64,000 bases of DNA from positions 149,362,149 to 149,426,148 of the forward strand of contig NW_023603184.1 of the NCBI RefSeq assembly GCF_014898055.3, read 5' to 3'. The notes beneath the pieces were generated by a model. It was not told the DNA's origin. It did not search any database and saw nothing but the letters and a program-made list of their open reading frames with translations. A program made the translations under genes and the position numbers. The DNA is from Talpa occidentalis (taxonomy: Eukaryota > Chordata > Mammalia > Eulipotyphla > Talpidae). This document shows positions 34,096-45,907 of the stretch, one piece after another; position 1 is the first letter of the stretch, and the number at the start of each line of letters is the position of its first letter.

Positions 34096-34107
34096 ATGTG
34101 GACGCAG
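34096..34107 (+). CDS. AGAP1: Candidate 12-nt alternative microexon of AGAP1
   Basis: The 12 bases ATGTGGACGCAG are bounded by a strong acceptor (TGTTCCATTCTTTGCAG, preceded by TTCCTTCTTTCCTCACTGGC) and a good donor (CAG|GTAACT). Inserted between exon 3 (phase 1) and exon 4, it keeps both frame and phase: codons become GAT GTG GAC GCA G|GT, changing ...ESPE-GGRF... to ...ESPE-DVDA-GGRF.... This would lengthen the switch I region of the GTP-binding-like domain by four residues, two of them acidic. The CU-rich upstream tract and the TGC directly before AG match the arrangement reported for SRRM4/PTB-controlled neural microexons. The sites could be a chance match in a 16.5-kb intron. Confidence 0.5.
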
Positions 34108-35509
34108 GTAACTATGCCCTTCCTCACGGCAGCGCTCGCCTCGTCCGGGAGGAGAGACGCGGCCTGTACCGTAGCGCCTCCCTCCTGTTCTGTGTCACAT
34201 CCTTTTTGTTTCATTTTCTCCCTTTTTTCTGACGTTTCACATCCCACCTGTTTCGTCCCTTAGCTGTCTGACTAGCCGTCGCCCGAGTAGCTTCCCTGTC
34301 CGCTGTAACGCCTGTCTGGTGCCTAACTCCTGTCCTGGCTGTCACCATCCCGGAGTCGTGGGCCACCTCGCCAAGGGCTCTGCCATTTTTTTGCCATCCC
34401 ACAAACAAAGCCCCCAGGGGCCACGTCGGGCAAGGCCTCCTTTTTGCATCCTCCATATTGGAACGAGGCTCGGGACTAGCAGGGGTGGGCGTCGGCCAGC
34501 AGAAGCCGCTGCCCCGGGACAGTGTGCAGGCTGTGGGCCGGGAGGGCCGCGCGTCTGCTCTCCCGCCCGCCCGGCGGTGCTGCCCCGGGTGCCGTGGTCT
34601 GGCAGGGTTCTAGCCGGGTGTCTGAGCCTCCCCCGGAGTCTCTTCAGCGCTTTCTTCTTGGGATTTCTGCTTGTTCCTCGGGGTTGAGTGTCGTGTGTCT
34701 GGGACCCAGCTGCGCAGGCCCGCTGACCTGCCTGCCACCCCAGAAAGCCCGGGATTTCTGGCGGGCTTCCCAGAGGCGATGTGGCCTGGGTGCTCAGCAC
34801 CCCACACACAGGCGCACCCCATGGACGCATTCAGGGTCCCGGTGCTGGGAGGGTCATGAGGACAGGTGCCTGTTGTTCCCGGCCAGTTCTGTTTCCAGAA
34901 CCTGCCCCCTGCACCTTCCCGGAGCTCAGCCACGTGCCTGTGTGACCCCACTTCTGTCCTGGGTCTGCTGCTGTCCCTCCCTCGGTTGCCGCCCGGCGTC
35001 GCCGGGACGCTCCACCTGAGAATGCGTTGGAGCCGACTGTGCTGTTGCCTGGGTTACTGGAGGCAGAGAAAATGCTCTGGGCCATGCCCTAGGGGGCAGA
35101 GAGGCCAGTGTAGCCCTGACCCTCCTGCCACAGCTGTGTGGACGGGGACCCGCAGCTGACAGGCATTGGGGGCCGGGCCGGGCCTGCCCTCGGCCTTGCT
35201 GCAGGCCTTTGCGTCTCTGTGTCTCCTGCTGCCCGTGGCTGCGTGCAAGCAGCCCCTTCCAGGTAGTGGCCGAGGCCGAGTGACTGTGGACGCCTGTCTG
35301 GTCCACCGAGCATCCCGCGCTCCCCAGTCTGTGCCCGGTGCCCTGCTCCAGGCCTGCTTAGCGGTGGGGTGCCGGGTGAGGGGCCCCACCTGCCTCTGTC
35401 CAGGGGGCCCCGCTCACTCTTGGCAGAGGACAGGGTGCAGGGTGCTCCCCGGCTTTGCCCGCAGCCCCGTGTTGTTCGTGTCAGGTACGTGTAACCAGAC
35501 ATCCGAGGT

Positions 35510-35660
35510 CACGTCTCTGTTTTAATTGTGTGATCCGTTCCGGCTGATACTTGATTCTTGGAGCAGAGCGCGCCAACTCACCGCGTTTAGATAATTTGGA
35601 AGATGCAATTTAAATGAGGGCCAGACTTGAGCGTTCCGTGTGTTTTTTGATGAGTGAGTC
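35510..35660. promoter_or_regulatory. AT-rich patch, possible regulatory DNA
   Basis: Contains TTTTAATTGTGTGATCC, TTTAGATAATTTGG and GCAATTTAAATGAGG within GC-rich intron. A weak composition-based call. Confidence 0.25.
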
Positions 35661-37359
35661 AGCCGTGCGGGCGCGAGGAGCTCAGCGGGGTGTCTGGGAC
35701 TCCAGAGTAAGCAAGGAGTAAACTGCGTGGGGGGGTGTGAGCGGATGTGTGTGGGGTGAGTGTGAGGTGACTCGGGGGCCGGGAGGTGTGTGGGTGAGTG
35801 TGAGGTGACTCAGCTGCGTGTGGATGAGTCCCGGGGCTGCTGTAGCCGGTGACTGTCACCTGTGGCTCCCACAGCAGCCTGTGCTCTCGGCTCTCGCGTC
35901 TGGACATCTGGGGCCCTGGGGCACTGGGGTTGGTTCTTTGGGGTTTCATGCCTGTCCCCTGCTGGCATGGCCGGTCCCTTGGTGCTGCCAGCCTGTAGCC
36001 ACATCTGTCTGGTCTCTGCCCTGTCCTTCCTGTGCCTGCTCCTGTGCCCAAGTGTCCCTCTTCTCACAAGGACCCCACCACTGGATGTGGGTCCCCCTAC
36101 TCGTGTGCGACCTCACTTTCACGCCACCCCCTCTGGGCAGGGTCACGGCCACGGTCTGGGCGTCTCCAACGGGATTAACGCCTCCCAGACAGCTGCGTCT
36201 CTGCACCCGGAATGGCTGGGTGCCCTGGCAGGTCTCAGTGAGAAGTGGGGTGATGGGCAGCACTGGGATTCCTGTGGGGTTCAGGGTGGGTGAGCACGTT
36301 GAGGGAGATTTCGCAGCCACCATGCCCTGACGGTGGCTGGGAGGAGACAACTCTGGCTCAGGGCCTGTGACAGCTGCTGATGGGGGTCGGGGTCACGCAG
36401 GGCTTTGCTGTTCGAGTTTCCAGTTCATGTCTCACCAGCTTCATATTTGTTGTGGATCCTGCCTCCCCGCCACAGACCCTCTCGATTTTTTACCCATTCC
36501 CTTCAGAATCAAGGGGAGAGAGAGGATGGAGGCCCAGGCTGTCTGGTGTTTGCTGGGAGTTTGACGGAAAGCAGGGGGCCGCGTGGGAGCCGACAGGTTC
36601 CTGCCCTTCGGAGAGGGGCCTGGTCCCTGGGGCACCTGCCCTGTCCCCCGAGGGCCCTGGGAGTGCCGGAGCTGAGAGCGAACCCCAGCCCCGCCATCCG
36701 GGGGCGCGCTCCACAGGTGGCTGGGCCGTGTGGGGGTCGAGGGGGAGACTTTCAGGGTGATGGAGCCAGATTTGAGAACGTCCACAGACTGTGCTTCCTG
36801 CGCCCTCAGCTAATGTGTTCGAGGCCAGGAGGGTGTGAAAAGATCGGATGAAGCCGGCTGCCTGCAGCACCCCTTCCCCCCGGAACCTGCAGTCAGCCCG
36901 GGTGTGAGCGCCGGAGGGGAGGGCAGGCGCCTGGCCGCGGTGGGAGTGGGTCAGGGTGTCCGGGAGGCTGCAGAGAGGGGTGTTGCCGGGCCTGGAGCTC
37001 CTGTCCGTGTGGTGCCCGTGTCTGTACGACCTCAGTTCATCAGGGACGTGTCCCTCAGTGGATGAGTCTCCAGCTTCTCCCAGGCCTGAGACCACGTGTT
37101 TGGGCAGGAAGCCCCTGAATCTCTCAGCCAGCAGCGAGCAGGTTTCTGGCCCAGAGCCTGGGGGTGGAGCCTGGCCAGTGTGGAGGCCGTGACAGTACCA
37201 CCTCTACCCTCCAGGAGGGCAGCGCCTTCCCCTCCCTGTTGCTTGGACCTCATCTGTGTCTCCCATCTTCCCCACGGTGACAAGCTCCTGTGGCAGTGAC
37301 CTGGAGCATCCTACGCCCCCCACCCCGCAGGACACTCTGACTCTCAAGTTGGAAATCTG

Positions 37360-37360
<1 letters not shown>

Positions 37361-37440
<80 letters not shown>
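37361..37440. repeat. (CT)20(CA)20 compound microsatellite
   Basis: Twenty perfect CT units at 37361-37400 run directly into twenty perfect CA units at 37401-37440. Perfect arrays of this length are expected to be highly length-polymorphic. Confidence 0.98.
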
Positions 37441-37444
<4 letters not shown>

Positions 37445-38439
37445 CACACCCACAAACACTGGCTCAGACTGGGAGTGCAGGTGTGGAATTAAAGGCAGAA
37501 TTAAATTGGGACTTGCTGGAGTGATGGGAGAGGAAGTCGCCTGACAGCCATGGGAGGCCCTGAAACCCCAGTTACCGGGTGGTCCTACCGCCACTCAGAC
37601 CCGTGTGGACCCCAGCATCCGTGGTGACGGTGACATGACCCCTCAACAGCCCCAAGCCCTCCTTGTCACTCTCGCCTACACGGGACCTGCTGCACCTCGG
37701 GGTTCCCAGTCTTGGAGCCATGGACGGGTCACCATCCCGGTGCATGCCAACAGAGCGGCGGACTTCCCAGTTGTGCGGTGATGGGACACAGTGGCTACTC
37801 ATGGAGGACTCGGCCTTAGCCTGGCCGCGCCCTCCCCGTGGACGATGGCACTGTGTCAGCGTGGGCCCCTCTGCTCCTGAGTCCTCTGCTTGGAGTGGGT
37901 CCTGACCTCCTGTTCCGCCCTCTGCTTCCACATTCTCCTCCTGGCAGGCCCTGGCCTGGCCGCCAAGACGAAGCCCCCAGCTGGCCGGGCTCCCTGGAAG
38001 TGCTGCCCCAGGCATCCTTCTGGATCCCATCAAGGAATTTGCAGACGGGAGAAAACAGAATCGGAAGTGGCCCCACCCCGGCTTGGGGCTCTCACGTGGG
38101 GTAGGGAGGTAGTGCAGTGTCACGGGGGCTCTTTGTTTGACACTGCCCAGGGCCCAGGGCAGTCAGAAGAGCTGTGTGGGCAGGTGCGGTTGCCTCCCGC
38201 TCTAGCCTCGTGGTCTGACCACTCAGGGCTGCCACTGTGCTCTGCACTTGCCGCATGTCCCTTGCAGCCCGTGTCACATGCTGACGGCAAGTCCTTGTGG
38301 TCACTTCCCTGGCCAGAGGGCCTGCCGGCTGGCCGGTCACCTGCGCGCTGGTCGCCCTGCAGCACACTGCCTGGAATGACCCCCTCAGGACAGCGCCACC
38401 TGCTGGCGGGGCGGTGAAGGCCGCCCCCAGTGTGCGTGC

Positions 38440-38790
38440 CCGCTCTGTAATGCGTGTTTACTTAATCCTTAGAAACGAGCCATGTGGTAAATACCCGGCC
38501 TTATTTCTGGGACACATGAAATGCATTTAAGCTGTCAGTTTCAAAAGCCCTTTCCAAATCAAATAAACTTAAGAAAAATATTGTCGGCTCCCACTGCTGA
38601 ACAGCTGTTGGAATTATTTCGAAGCATGTTCTTGGGTCCTGTTTAGTGGTTCAGTGCAGAGGAGAAAAATCTGTGAACGCTAATAAAATTGGAGTAGTTT
38701 TGAAATCGGGCCATCTAAATTTTTTGACATCATTTTACCATATTACTTGCAGCCAAGTGATTCCGAGCCCTTGATCATTTTTTTAATGAG
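38440..38790. promoter_or_regulatory. AT-rich island, candidate conserved enhancer
   Basis: About 350 bases of AT-rich sequence with TGTTTACTTAATCC (forkhead plus homeodomain-like), CAAATCAAATAAACTTAAG, GCTAATAAAATTGG, an E-box pair (CAGCTG near 38601) and TTGATCATTTTTTTAATGAG. There is no coding potential and no repeat signature, although the surrounding intron is GC-rich. Confidence 0.4.
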
Positions 38791-40377
38791 GGTTGTGTGT
38801 GGCCCCGCAGGCCGTGAGCCTGCCCCAGGTGGGTTAGCAGGCAAAGCAGACGGCGCTTCTCAGTTCCAGGGACTCGTCCCGCCTCCCACCTGGGAAACAG
38901 CTCTGGCCTGGCCGTTCCCTTCATCTGCCCCGTGAGTGAGCCAGGGTGAGGGTCGGGTGATGGTGTCTAAACTAGGGGAAGGCGCTGCAATCACTGGAAC
39001 ATCAAAAAAGCTGTAAGAGGGACCAGGTGTTGCTTGATTTTGGACAAGGAAAAGCTGGACGGAGCTGGTACCGTTGGCGTTGATAGTATCAGCAGGACAG
39101 AGTGTGCTGAGTTGGTTGGTGGAGCTCAGAAGCCACCACCCCAAGTCGTGATGGCTGCTGGGAGCTGAGCACGGGGCCCGCGTGTGTGTTCCAGGGAGAA
39201 GAAGCTTCTGGAGAAAGCGAGGTCCCAAGGGAGTGATTTGCTCTCAGTCCGATGAGAATGTGCGTGCTGAGGAGAAGGTGTGCTGGCCGGTGCCAGCCCT
39301 ATGCCGGGCTCCCCGAGTGCCCCCTCCTCTGTGACCCGACTCCCAGAGACCCCTGGTCTGCACGCTGGGGACGCAGCTGTCTGTCCCGAGGACTCCACGA
39401 CTCTGGAAGGGACGTGTGCTAAGCTGCTCCTTATATAGGAAAAAGGAGACTTGGACCTAGAAAGTCTCTCTATTGGCAACCTTAGATGATTTTGCCTCTA
39501 GAAATTTAACTCCAGAGGGTTTTCAGAGCTTCTTGCATGAACTTTGCACCGCGGTTTCCACAGCAGCCATTGGCCTGGCGGGCGGAACCGTCCCGCGCGC
39601 TCACGGCCCTCCGTTGCTTGTCCGCCTGTGTCTTTAGGCCTTTGTGTCCTTGCTGGTGCCCAGCTCCTGCACCTCGCAGCCTCTGGCCAGTCTGATGCTT
39701 GCCCAGGCAGCTGCCCGCTCTGGTCTGGAAGCCTCAGCCTCGACCCTCTGCTTGCAGGGAAGATGCCGACTTCAGGCGCTGGGGTGGGGAAGGCGCATCA
39801 CCAGCGCACGGACTCAGCTTTCAGCCTTCGGTGGCTGCTGGCCCGGCGAGGTCTCTCCCCTCAGTGGCGGCAGGACTGTGAGGTCCCGAGCGCCCACAGG
39901 CCCGGAGGAGGAGTTAAATGTCTTCTCGAGGCCTGCAGCACAGACTCCAGGGTGGGCTGTCCTGGGACCTGGCTGGCGTCACACCCTCCTGAGTGTAGCC
40001 AGCGGGCGCTTTAGCCGCAGGTCCCCCGTCAGCAGGTGGGGTCCACGCCCCTGGGCCATGGGAGCCAGGCCCAAACTTCCCGGAGCCCATGAGCCTCCCT
40101 GCCTCTCTGGCCTCTCCTGCCTGTGGCCTGCGGGCGTGTCCAGGCACTTTTCTTCTTGACTTTCAAGCCCTGATGGCTTCGTCTCCCGCATCTTCTTCCT
40201 TGTTTGGCGCTAAGGTGTCCGCTCCTGGACTAGACTTTCCTGCACCCACCTGCCCATCTACTTCGAGTTCCCAGGAGGGGGGTGGGCAGCTCTCATAACT
40301 GCTTCACAGAAGGCAGGGCCCAGAGGCTTCTGGGGCAGGACACAGAGGGCAGGGCAGCCTGACTGAGCCCACCCATG

Positions 40378-40505
40378 GCAACAGTGGAGGAGAGGAGGGG
40401 CCTGTTTCCAGGGGAGTGTGGGTGGGGGGGAGGCGGAGTTTGGGGGGAGTAGGAGGCTGGGGTGTGAGGTGGGGCGGATGGGGTTGGGTTTGAGGTCTGG
40501 GGGCA
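40378..40505 (+). repeat. G-rich tract with quadruplex potential
   Basis: Many closely spaced runs of three to seven G (for example TGGGTGGGGGGGAGGCGG near 40421 and TTTGGGGGGAGTAGG near 40439) give repeated matches to the four-G-run pattern on the + strand, which is also the sense strand of the AGAP1 pre-mRNA. Confidence 0.6.
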
Positions 40506-41139
40506 TGGGCTTGGCCAGAGCCATGTGACTGTTGGAGAGACTGACCTCGCCCTGGAGGGGGCGCAACCAGCCCACACAGCACAGAAACGGGATGTCTGTC
40601 GTTGCCTGCAGAGAGGATCCCCTCTTGTAGGGTTTGCCTGACCCCCAAGCTGTCAGGGCCAAGCTCCCCTTGGGGTTCTGAGCAGCTCCGGGGCCAGGAC
40701 ACAGATGAAGGAGGCAAAGTTAAAACTCTGCAGAACAGGCCAAGTATCGGCAGAAGTGACCAGAGACCCCTCAGTGTCCTGTAGGGTCAGGGGCACCAGC
40801 CCAGGAGCTGAGGCCTGACCTCAGGGAGCTGGCACAGACCCCAGGAGGGCGGGCAGGCTGCGTGTGCATGTGTACGTGTGTGTGTGGGGGGGCAGCTTCC
40901 TGTGGTTACAGTGATTTGACCTGCCAACCTAGCATTTCAGGAGGCCATAAGAGCATGTTTGTTTGGGGTAATGGGGTGAAATTTGTGCCTGTATGCAGGG
41001 AGCAAACCTAAGATGTGCCCGCGGGAGGCACAAAGTCAGGAACAGAGGGAGATGACATAAACGGTTAAGGGGAAGGACCGACGAGGTGACAGGCTTAGCT
41101 GTTCTCAGCGCTCAGGGCTGGTGGCCATGCTCAGAAACA

Positions 41140-41275
41140 GACACAGACATGCACACACGCACAGGCGTGCACACACATGCATGTACAGCTCTGCACACTT
41201 ACAGACTACACACAAACTCAGACATACATGTGTATGCACACGTGCAAACATGCACGCATACACACGTGCACGCCT
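41140..41275. repeat. Degenerate CA-rich alternating purine-pyrimidine sequence
   Basis: A string of imperfect CACACA/GTGCAC/CATGCA units with ACACACATGCATGTACA and TACACACGTGCACGC. It is an old, decayed dinucleotide repeat with Z-DNA-like alternation. Confidence 0.7.
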
Positions 41276-44014
41276 GGCAACCCTGCCCCTCCCTGCCAGC
41301 ACTGTTTTGCAGGCTGGGCGCCAGCTTTGGTGCTGTCCAGCTTTGGGGGTGCTGACCTCCCAGGGGTGCTCTCGATGACCACAGCCCCCTCTAGCTTGGG
41401 GGCAGAGGTCTGGAGACACAACCTCGTGCTCTTCTGCTGTTAACATGGCAAACCAGACGCGAAGGTGCCCTCACCAGCCCGGGGAGGCCGCCTGTCTTGG
41501 GGGGCGAGGGGGTGCATTTTCACATTTGTGAAAATAAATCCCCGACAGAAGCAAAGGAGAGCGCAGCCCACGGTGCCTGAGACACTTGGTCTCTGGTCCT
41601 TCCAGCAACCGGGGCTGACCCCGCCCCGCTGCCCGTGAACACAGCCTGGAGGACGTGAGGCGCGCGGGATTCCTGCTTTCTCGCACATTGGCGGCGGCTG
41701 CGCGTTCCTAGGCCCTCGGCTCCGGGTCGATGCTTAGAGAGCTGTGTGCGGACGGTTTTGAAAGTCAGTGCTTCTGCGTGTTGGAGTCTAAAGTCGCATA
41801 TTCAAAAATACAGTCTACACACGTTACTTTTCACAAGTCATTGTCACGGGGGAAACCCAGTTGCCCGGAGCCAGCATCAGTGGAGAGTCAGGGGCTCCTG
41901 CCTGCTTGGGGCAACAGCTGCTTCCCCAGACCATCGTCTCCTGTCCCTGAGCAGGGGCGAGATCTCTATGAAATATTGAAGTTGGCCTTGGTGTGTCCTG
42001 GAGAGTCACGAACAAAAGCCTTGGCAGCTTTCGTGGCTAAGTCTTGGACTCATCCTTATCGGGGACAAAGCCGAGCCGTGGCCACGCACGCAGAATCGGG
42101 CGCTCGGGGCTCCAGCTCCGGATCTGAACCTGCCTGTTCATCCGGTGAGTTTTGGGCTGGTTTGATAGCAGGAAAACTGACGTCCCCCCAGGAAGTGGAC
42201 TCATTGAAATATGTGGGTTAAGTTACCTGTGTGTCATATGTGACATTTATGTATCACCCCATGTTGTGTTATATGTGACACTGTCATTAATGTAGAGATC
42301 TTAAAATTTACTGTGAACTGGAAGAACACATGGCTTCACTTGTAGCCTCAGTGTGTGGGAGGGGTGGGCACAGTGGGGCGTCCAGCTTGTGGGTGGAATC
42401 CGTAGGAGACACCACCAGTGGTTTCACCAAGCCCCTCCAGGTGGCCCCAACAGTTGGCTCCTGAACCACCAGCTTGTGCAGCCCACTTTCCCTGGTGACC
42501 CGAGGACACGGTCCATGTGCACCCCATGTGTCACTGAGGAGGTGGGTGAGGCCACCCTGGTGGGGTGCATGTCTGCTCCCTCTGCAGACACAGCAGCAGA
42601 GGGGGACACGGTTAGAAGAGGCCAGTGCACAGCACGCCCCCACACACACATGGGCTGGGGGCAGTGTCCGCACCACCAGGGCCTGGCCCAGCTCAGATGG
42701 TGCATGAGGATGGGGGCGCGTGTTCCCGGGTCCCACGGCTGGACCCAGACCTACCGCTTCTGCAGCATCCTGGGGCCCTGGAGCCTCTGGGGCCCTGTCC
42801 TGAGGAACACGGAACCTGCGGCCTGAGGGGCCCGGGCACCGGGGTGGGCCCCCAACTTTGGAGTCAGGCTGCTGGCAGCAGCACCCCTTTCCCAGAGCAC
42901 CCTGTGCCCTGCTGACCCTAGGCCCCCAGCTCAGCTGATGCAGAAAAGTCCATTGTGTTTTATCTTTAAGGGTCTTTCGGCCCCCCCATGGGGGCTCTCT
43001 CTGGAGAGACCCCTCGTCCCTCTGAGCTTCATCTGCTTCCTGCCACGGACTCCCCTCCCACCCCGTTTCCGGCCCCGCGGCCTCACACTTACTCCAGGCG
43101 CTGCCCTGGTCCCACGTGACTGGCGGCCCCGTCTGGCCCCTGTTGCAACAGTATTGTCCACCCGTCCCAGAATGTTGTTCAGCTGCTTGTTCTAGGTGTT
43201 TCCGTTCCGTGGCTGTCCCTGGAAAGCCTGCGTGCGAGGTGGTCCGGAGGACACGGTCCTGGAGATTTCCTCCTGCTGTAAATCACCGTGTATCCTCAGG
43301 GAGAAACACGGCCTCCGCCATCCTTCTCGGCGTCTCCTTCCATGTGTAATAATCGGGAACAGTGAAGGTCGCAGGTGCCCTTGCGCTGGGGCTCAGTGAC
43401 AAGGGGACACCGTAGGCGAGGGTGAGGAGTCGGGGGAGCCTGGCCTGCGGGTGCCTGCCTTCTGGGGCAGCCAGGCTGGGGCTGTGGACATCCCTGAAGT
43501 GAAGCTCGCCTTCTGCCCCCTGGCAGCTTCCTACTCGGAGGCTAGAATAAGCCCTCCCTGCTCCTTTCTGATGGAAAGTGGGATGATCGGCTGCTGGCAC
43601 AAGGGCTTCTTCACCTGGCTGAGGCTGGAGCTGAGCCCCCACCAGTGCTCCGGGCAGAGCCCTCGGTGGGTGCTGCCTTTAGCGCACTATGCTCGGGGTA
43701 GGGGTGAGGTTCGCAGTCAGGTGTTGCGTCCCTGCTTTACCCCGGCAGGGATGCTGGTGGGGGGTGAGGAGAGGACCGGCCCCTGTTCTGATGTTGGCCC
43801 AGCGGGCCCCAGGAAACGCCGAGAAGGCCAGGCACTCGCTTCTGGGCAGTGGTGGGGCGTCTGCCCACCTGCCCCGGGCTCGCGGGGACAGTGGAGGGCG
43901 TGTCTGGCTGCGGGGGCGCTTCCCAGCGGAGGGGGTCTCCGAGTCCGCGGGGGATGACGGAGGTGACGTGGGAGAGCACGCTTTGCAGGCCATCAAGGGC
44001 TGGAGTCTCATCAC

Positions 44015-44215
44015 CATGGTGCTCGTTGCCTGGAGAACTGTTAATGACACGTTAATAGCTTTCAGTCCAATTAGGCAGAATGATGGAAGCGGCCGTGCTG
44101 GGCATCTGGTGCCGTGTTTACTCCCAGCGGAGCTTTGCTTTTTCTTGAAGAGGAAAATTCAGTTTGGTTTTTTTTCTCTCCTTGAAGCAGAAACAATAAG
44201 CCTAATGACACACTC
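44015..44215. promoter_or_regulatory. AT-richer patch, candidate regulatory DNA
   Basis: Contains CTGTTAATGACACGTTAATAG (two TTAAT cores), CCAATTAGG, GTGTTTAC (forkhead-like), a T8 run and AACAATAAGCCTAATGAC (SOX-like plus homeodomain-like). No open frame of interest. Confidence 0.35.
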
Positions 44216-45486
44216 AGAGCCTGCAGCCTGCCGTGTGGTAGGGGGCTGCGTCGAGATCAGCACCCCCAGCGCTCAGAGAGCAGGAAGAGCCCCATGGTCC
44301 ACGGACACCCCACATAAAGCTGGTTCCCCAGCCTGAGCCAGGACGCAGCATAGTAACCAGGAGGCTTTTAGAGTCATCCGTTAAAGATGGTGAGGGACAC
44401 CCAAGTCCTTCCCTCCCTAGGGTGCTCTGCAGAGCACGCCCAGGTGAGCACCCCTGTCCTTGGCAGGTGGATTGGGGCTCACCCCTCACTCTCTTTCAGA
44501 GGGATGGAGAGCTGAACCGTAAGGCGCCAGCTCGGGGGCCAGCAGGAAGCAGGGCTGTTACCTGGGAGCCGAAACCTCCTTCGGTCAAACCCAGAGAGTA
44601 GTGGCCTGCACTTGGGGTCGAGTCCAGTTGGATGAGAGGAGCCACCGGGTCTGGCTGCCAGTGCATCCCACGGGGAGGCCCAGGCAGAGGCGGCGCCCGG
44701 CTCCCTCCTCCATCCCTTACACAGCTGCTGCTCACCTGCAGCTCCTTCCTGGGAATTGCTCACGGAGGAGGGGTCTCCAGTTTCCCTGCCCATGAGGACG
44801 CCCCCGCCCCCCCCCGCCGTACATCCCGTGCCACCGCGGAGTCGGGCGGGCAGCTGGGGGTAGTCTGTGGCCATAGTGTCCTGCAGCCCTTGCCACACAC
44901 CTGTACACAGGTATGTCGTGCCCACACATGTCGATGGCTTCCAGTGGAGGTCTGGGAACACTTTAAGAATAAAATTTTCCCTCAGGTCCTCCCCGTCTGT
45001 ACTGTCTGGCAAGCAGTGGGTGGATGTTCTCCCTGCGTGACGGGGTGGGCGGCCGAGGCCATGCCACGTTGGGCAGGGTCTGCGGCTGGGTCAGGCTGTG
45101 CTGAGGAGCAGCCGGACTCTGGGCTGTAAGACAGGCTCCAGGGAGTCTGCACGGGGAAGGAAACCGCGTGGAGAGCGTGGCGGGTTCCTCTAGGCTACGT
45201 CACTCTCCACCCGCAGGTGCAACAAAGCGCCCCAAACTGTCTGGGTGGACACAGAGCAACATGGGGGCCAGTTCCAGAGGAGGTGGCTGGGACCGGGGCG
45301 ACCGGGAGGCTCCTGGAGGCTGGGAAGGAGAATCCACTGCAGCCTTTGCTCGGGCCCTGGGCTTGGCTGCAGCCCGTGGGGCTCCTTGGCATGTGGCCTC
45401 TGCTTCTTTGCTGAAGCCCCCCTGGTACTAGGATATGGGTCATTGGCTGAGGGCCTGGTCCTGGCTGCGAGCTTGTCTTACCCCAC

Positions 45487-45907
45487 TGTAGTGGCAGGGA
45501 TGGGCACAGGGCAGATCTCTATGACCCGAGCAGACAGGTAAGGGGGAGAGAGCCCTGGAGCCCGTGGTGGCTTTTGCAGGCTTTTATTGGAATTTACCAG
45601 GCACACGGCTGGCAAGGGGGGCCTGGAGACTGTCAGGCCTCCCAGCCCCCAGCAAGCCTTCACTCTGGGCTCTCCAGCCTTCTCTCACGTTCTCTCTGCT
45701 TCTCTCATGGTTTTGCTTCCCCTGCTGGCGTCCCCGGGACGCTGCCCTCATAAGCCCAGTCTCTCAGCACAGGTGAATCCTACCTACTTGTGCCCACACC
45801 CTACCCCAGGTGCCGCCATCAGGCATGCATTCGGGACTGTAAGGATCCATCGTCAGTCCTAATGGTGGGAGGGCAGAAAAGCCTGACACTTTTTCACTTA
45901 CCCTGCA
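45487..45907 (-). repeat. 3' LTR of the short provirus
   Basis: A 421-bp LTR with TG...CA ends. On the sense (minus) strand the TATA box has decayed to CTTATGAG and one end carries TGCAGGG instead of TGTAGGG. It shares with the 5' LTR private variants absent from the solo copies (for example GAATCCTACCTAC on +), confirming the two are partners. Confidence 0.9.
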
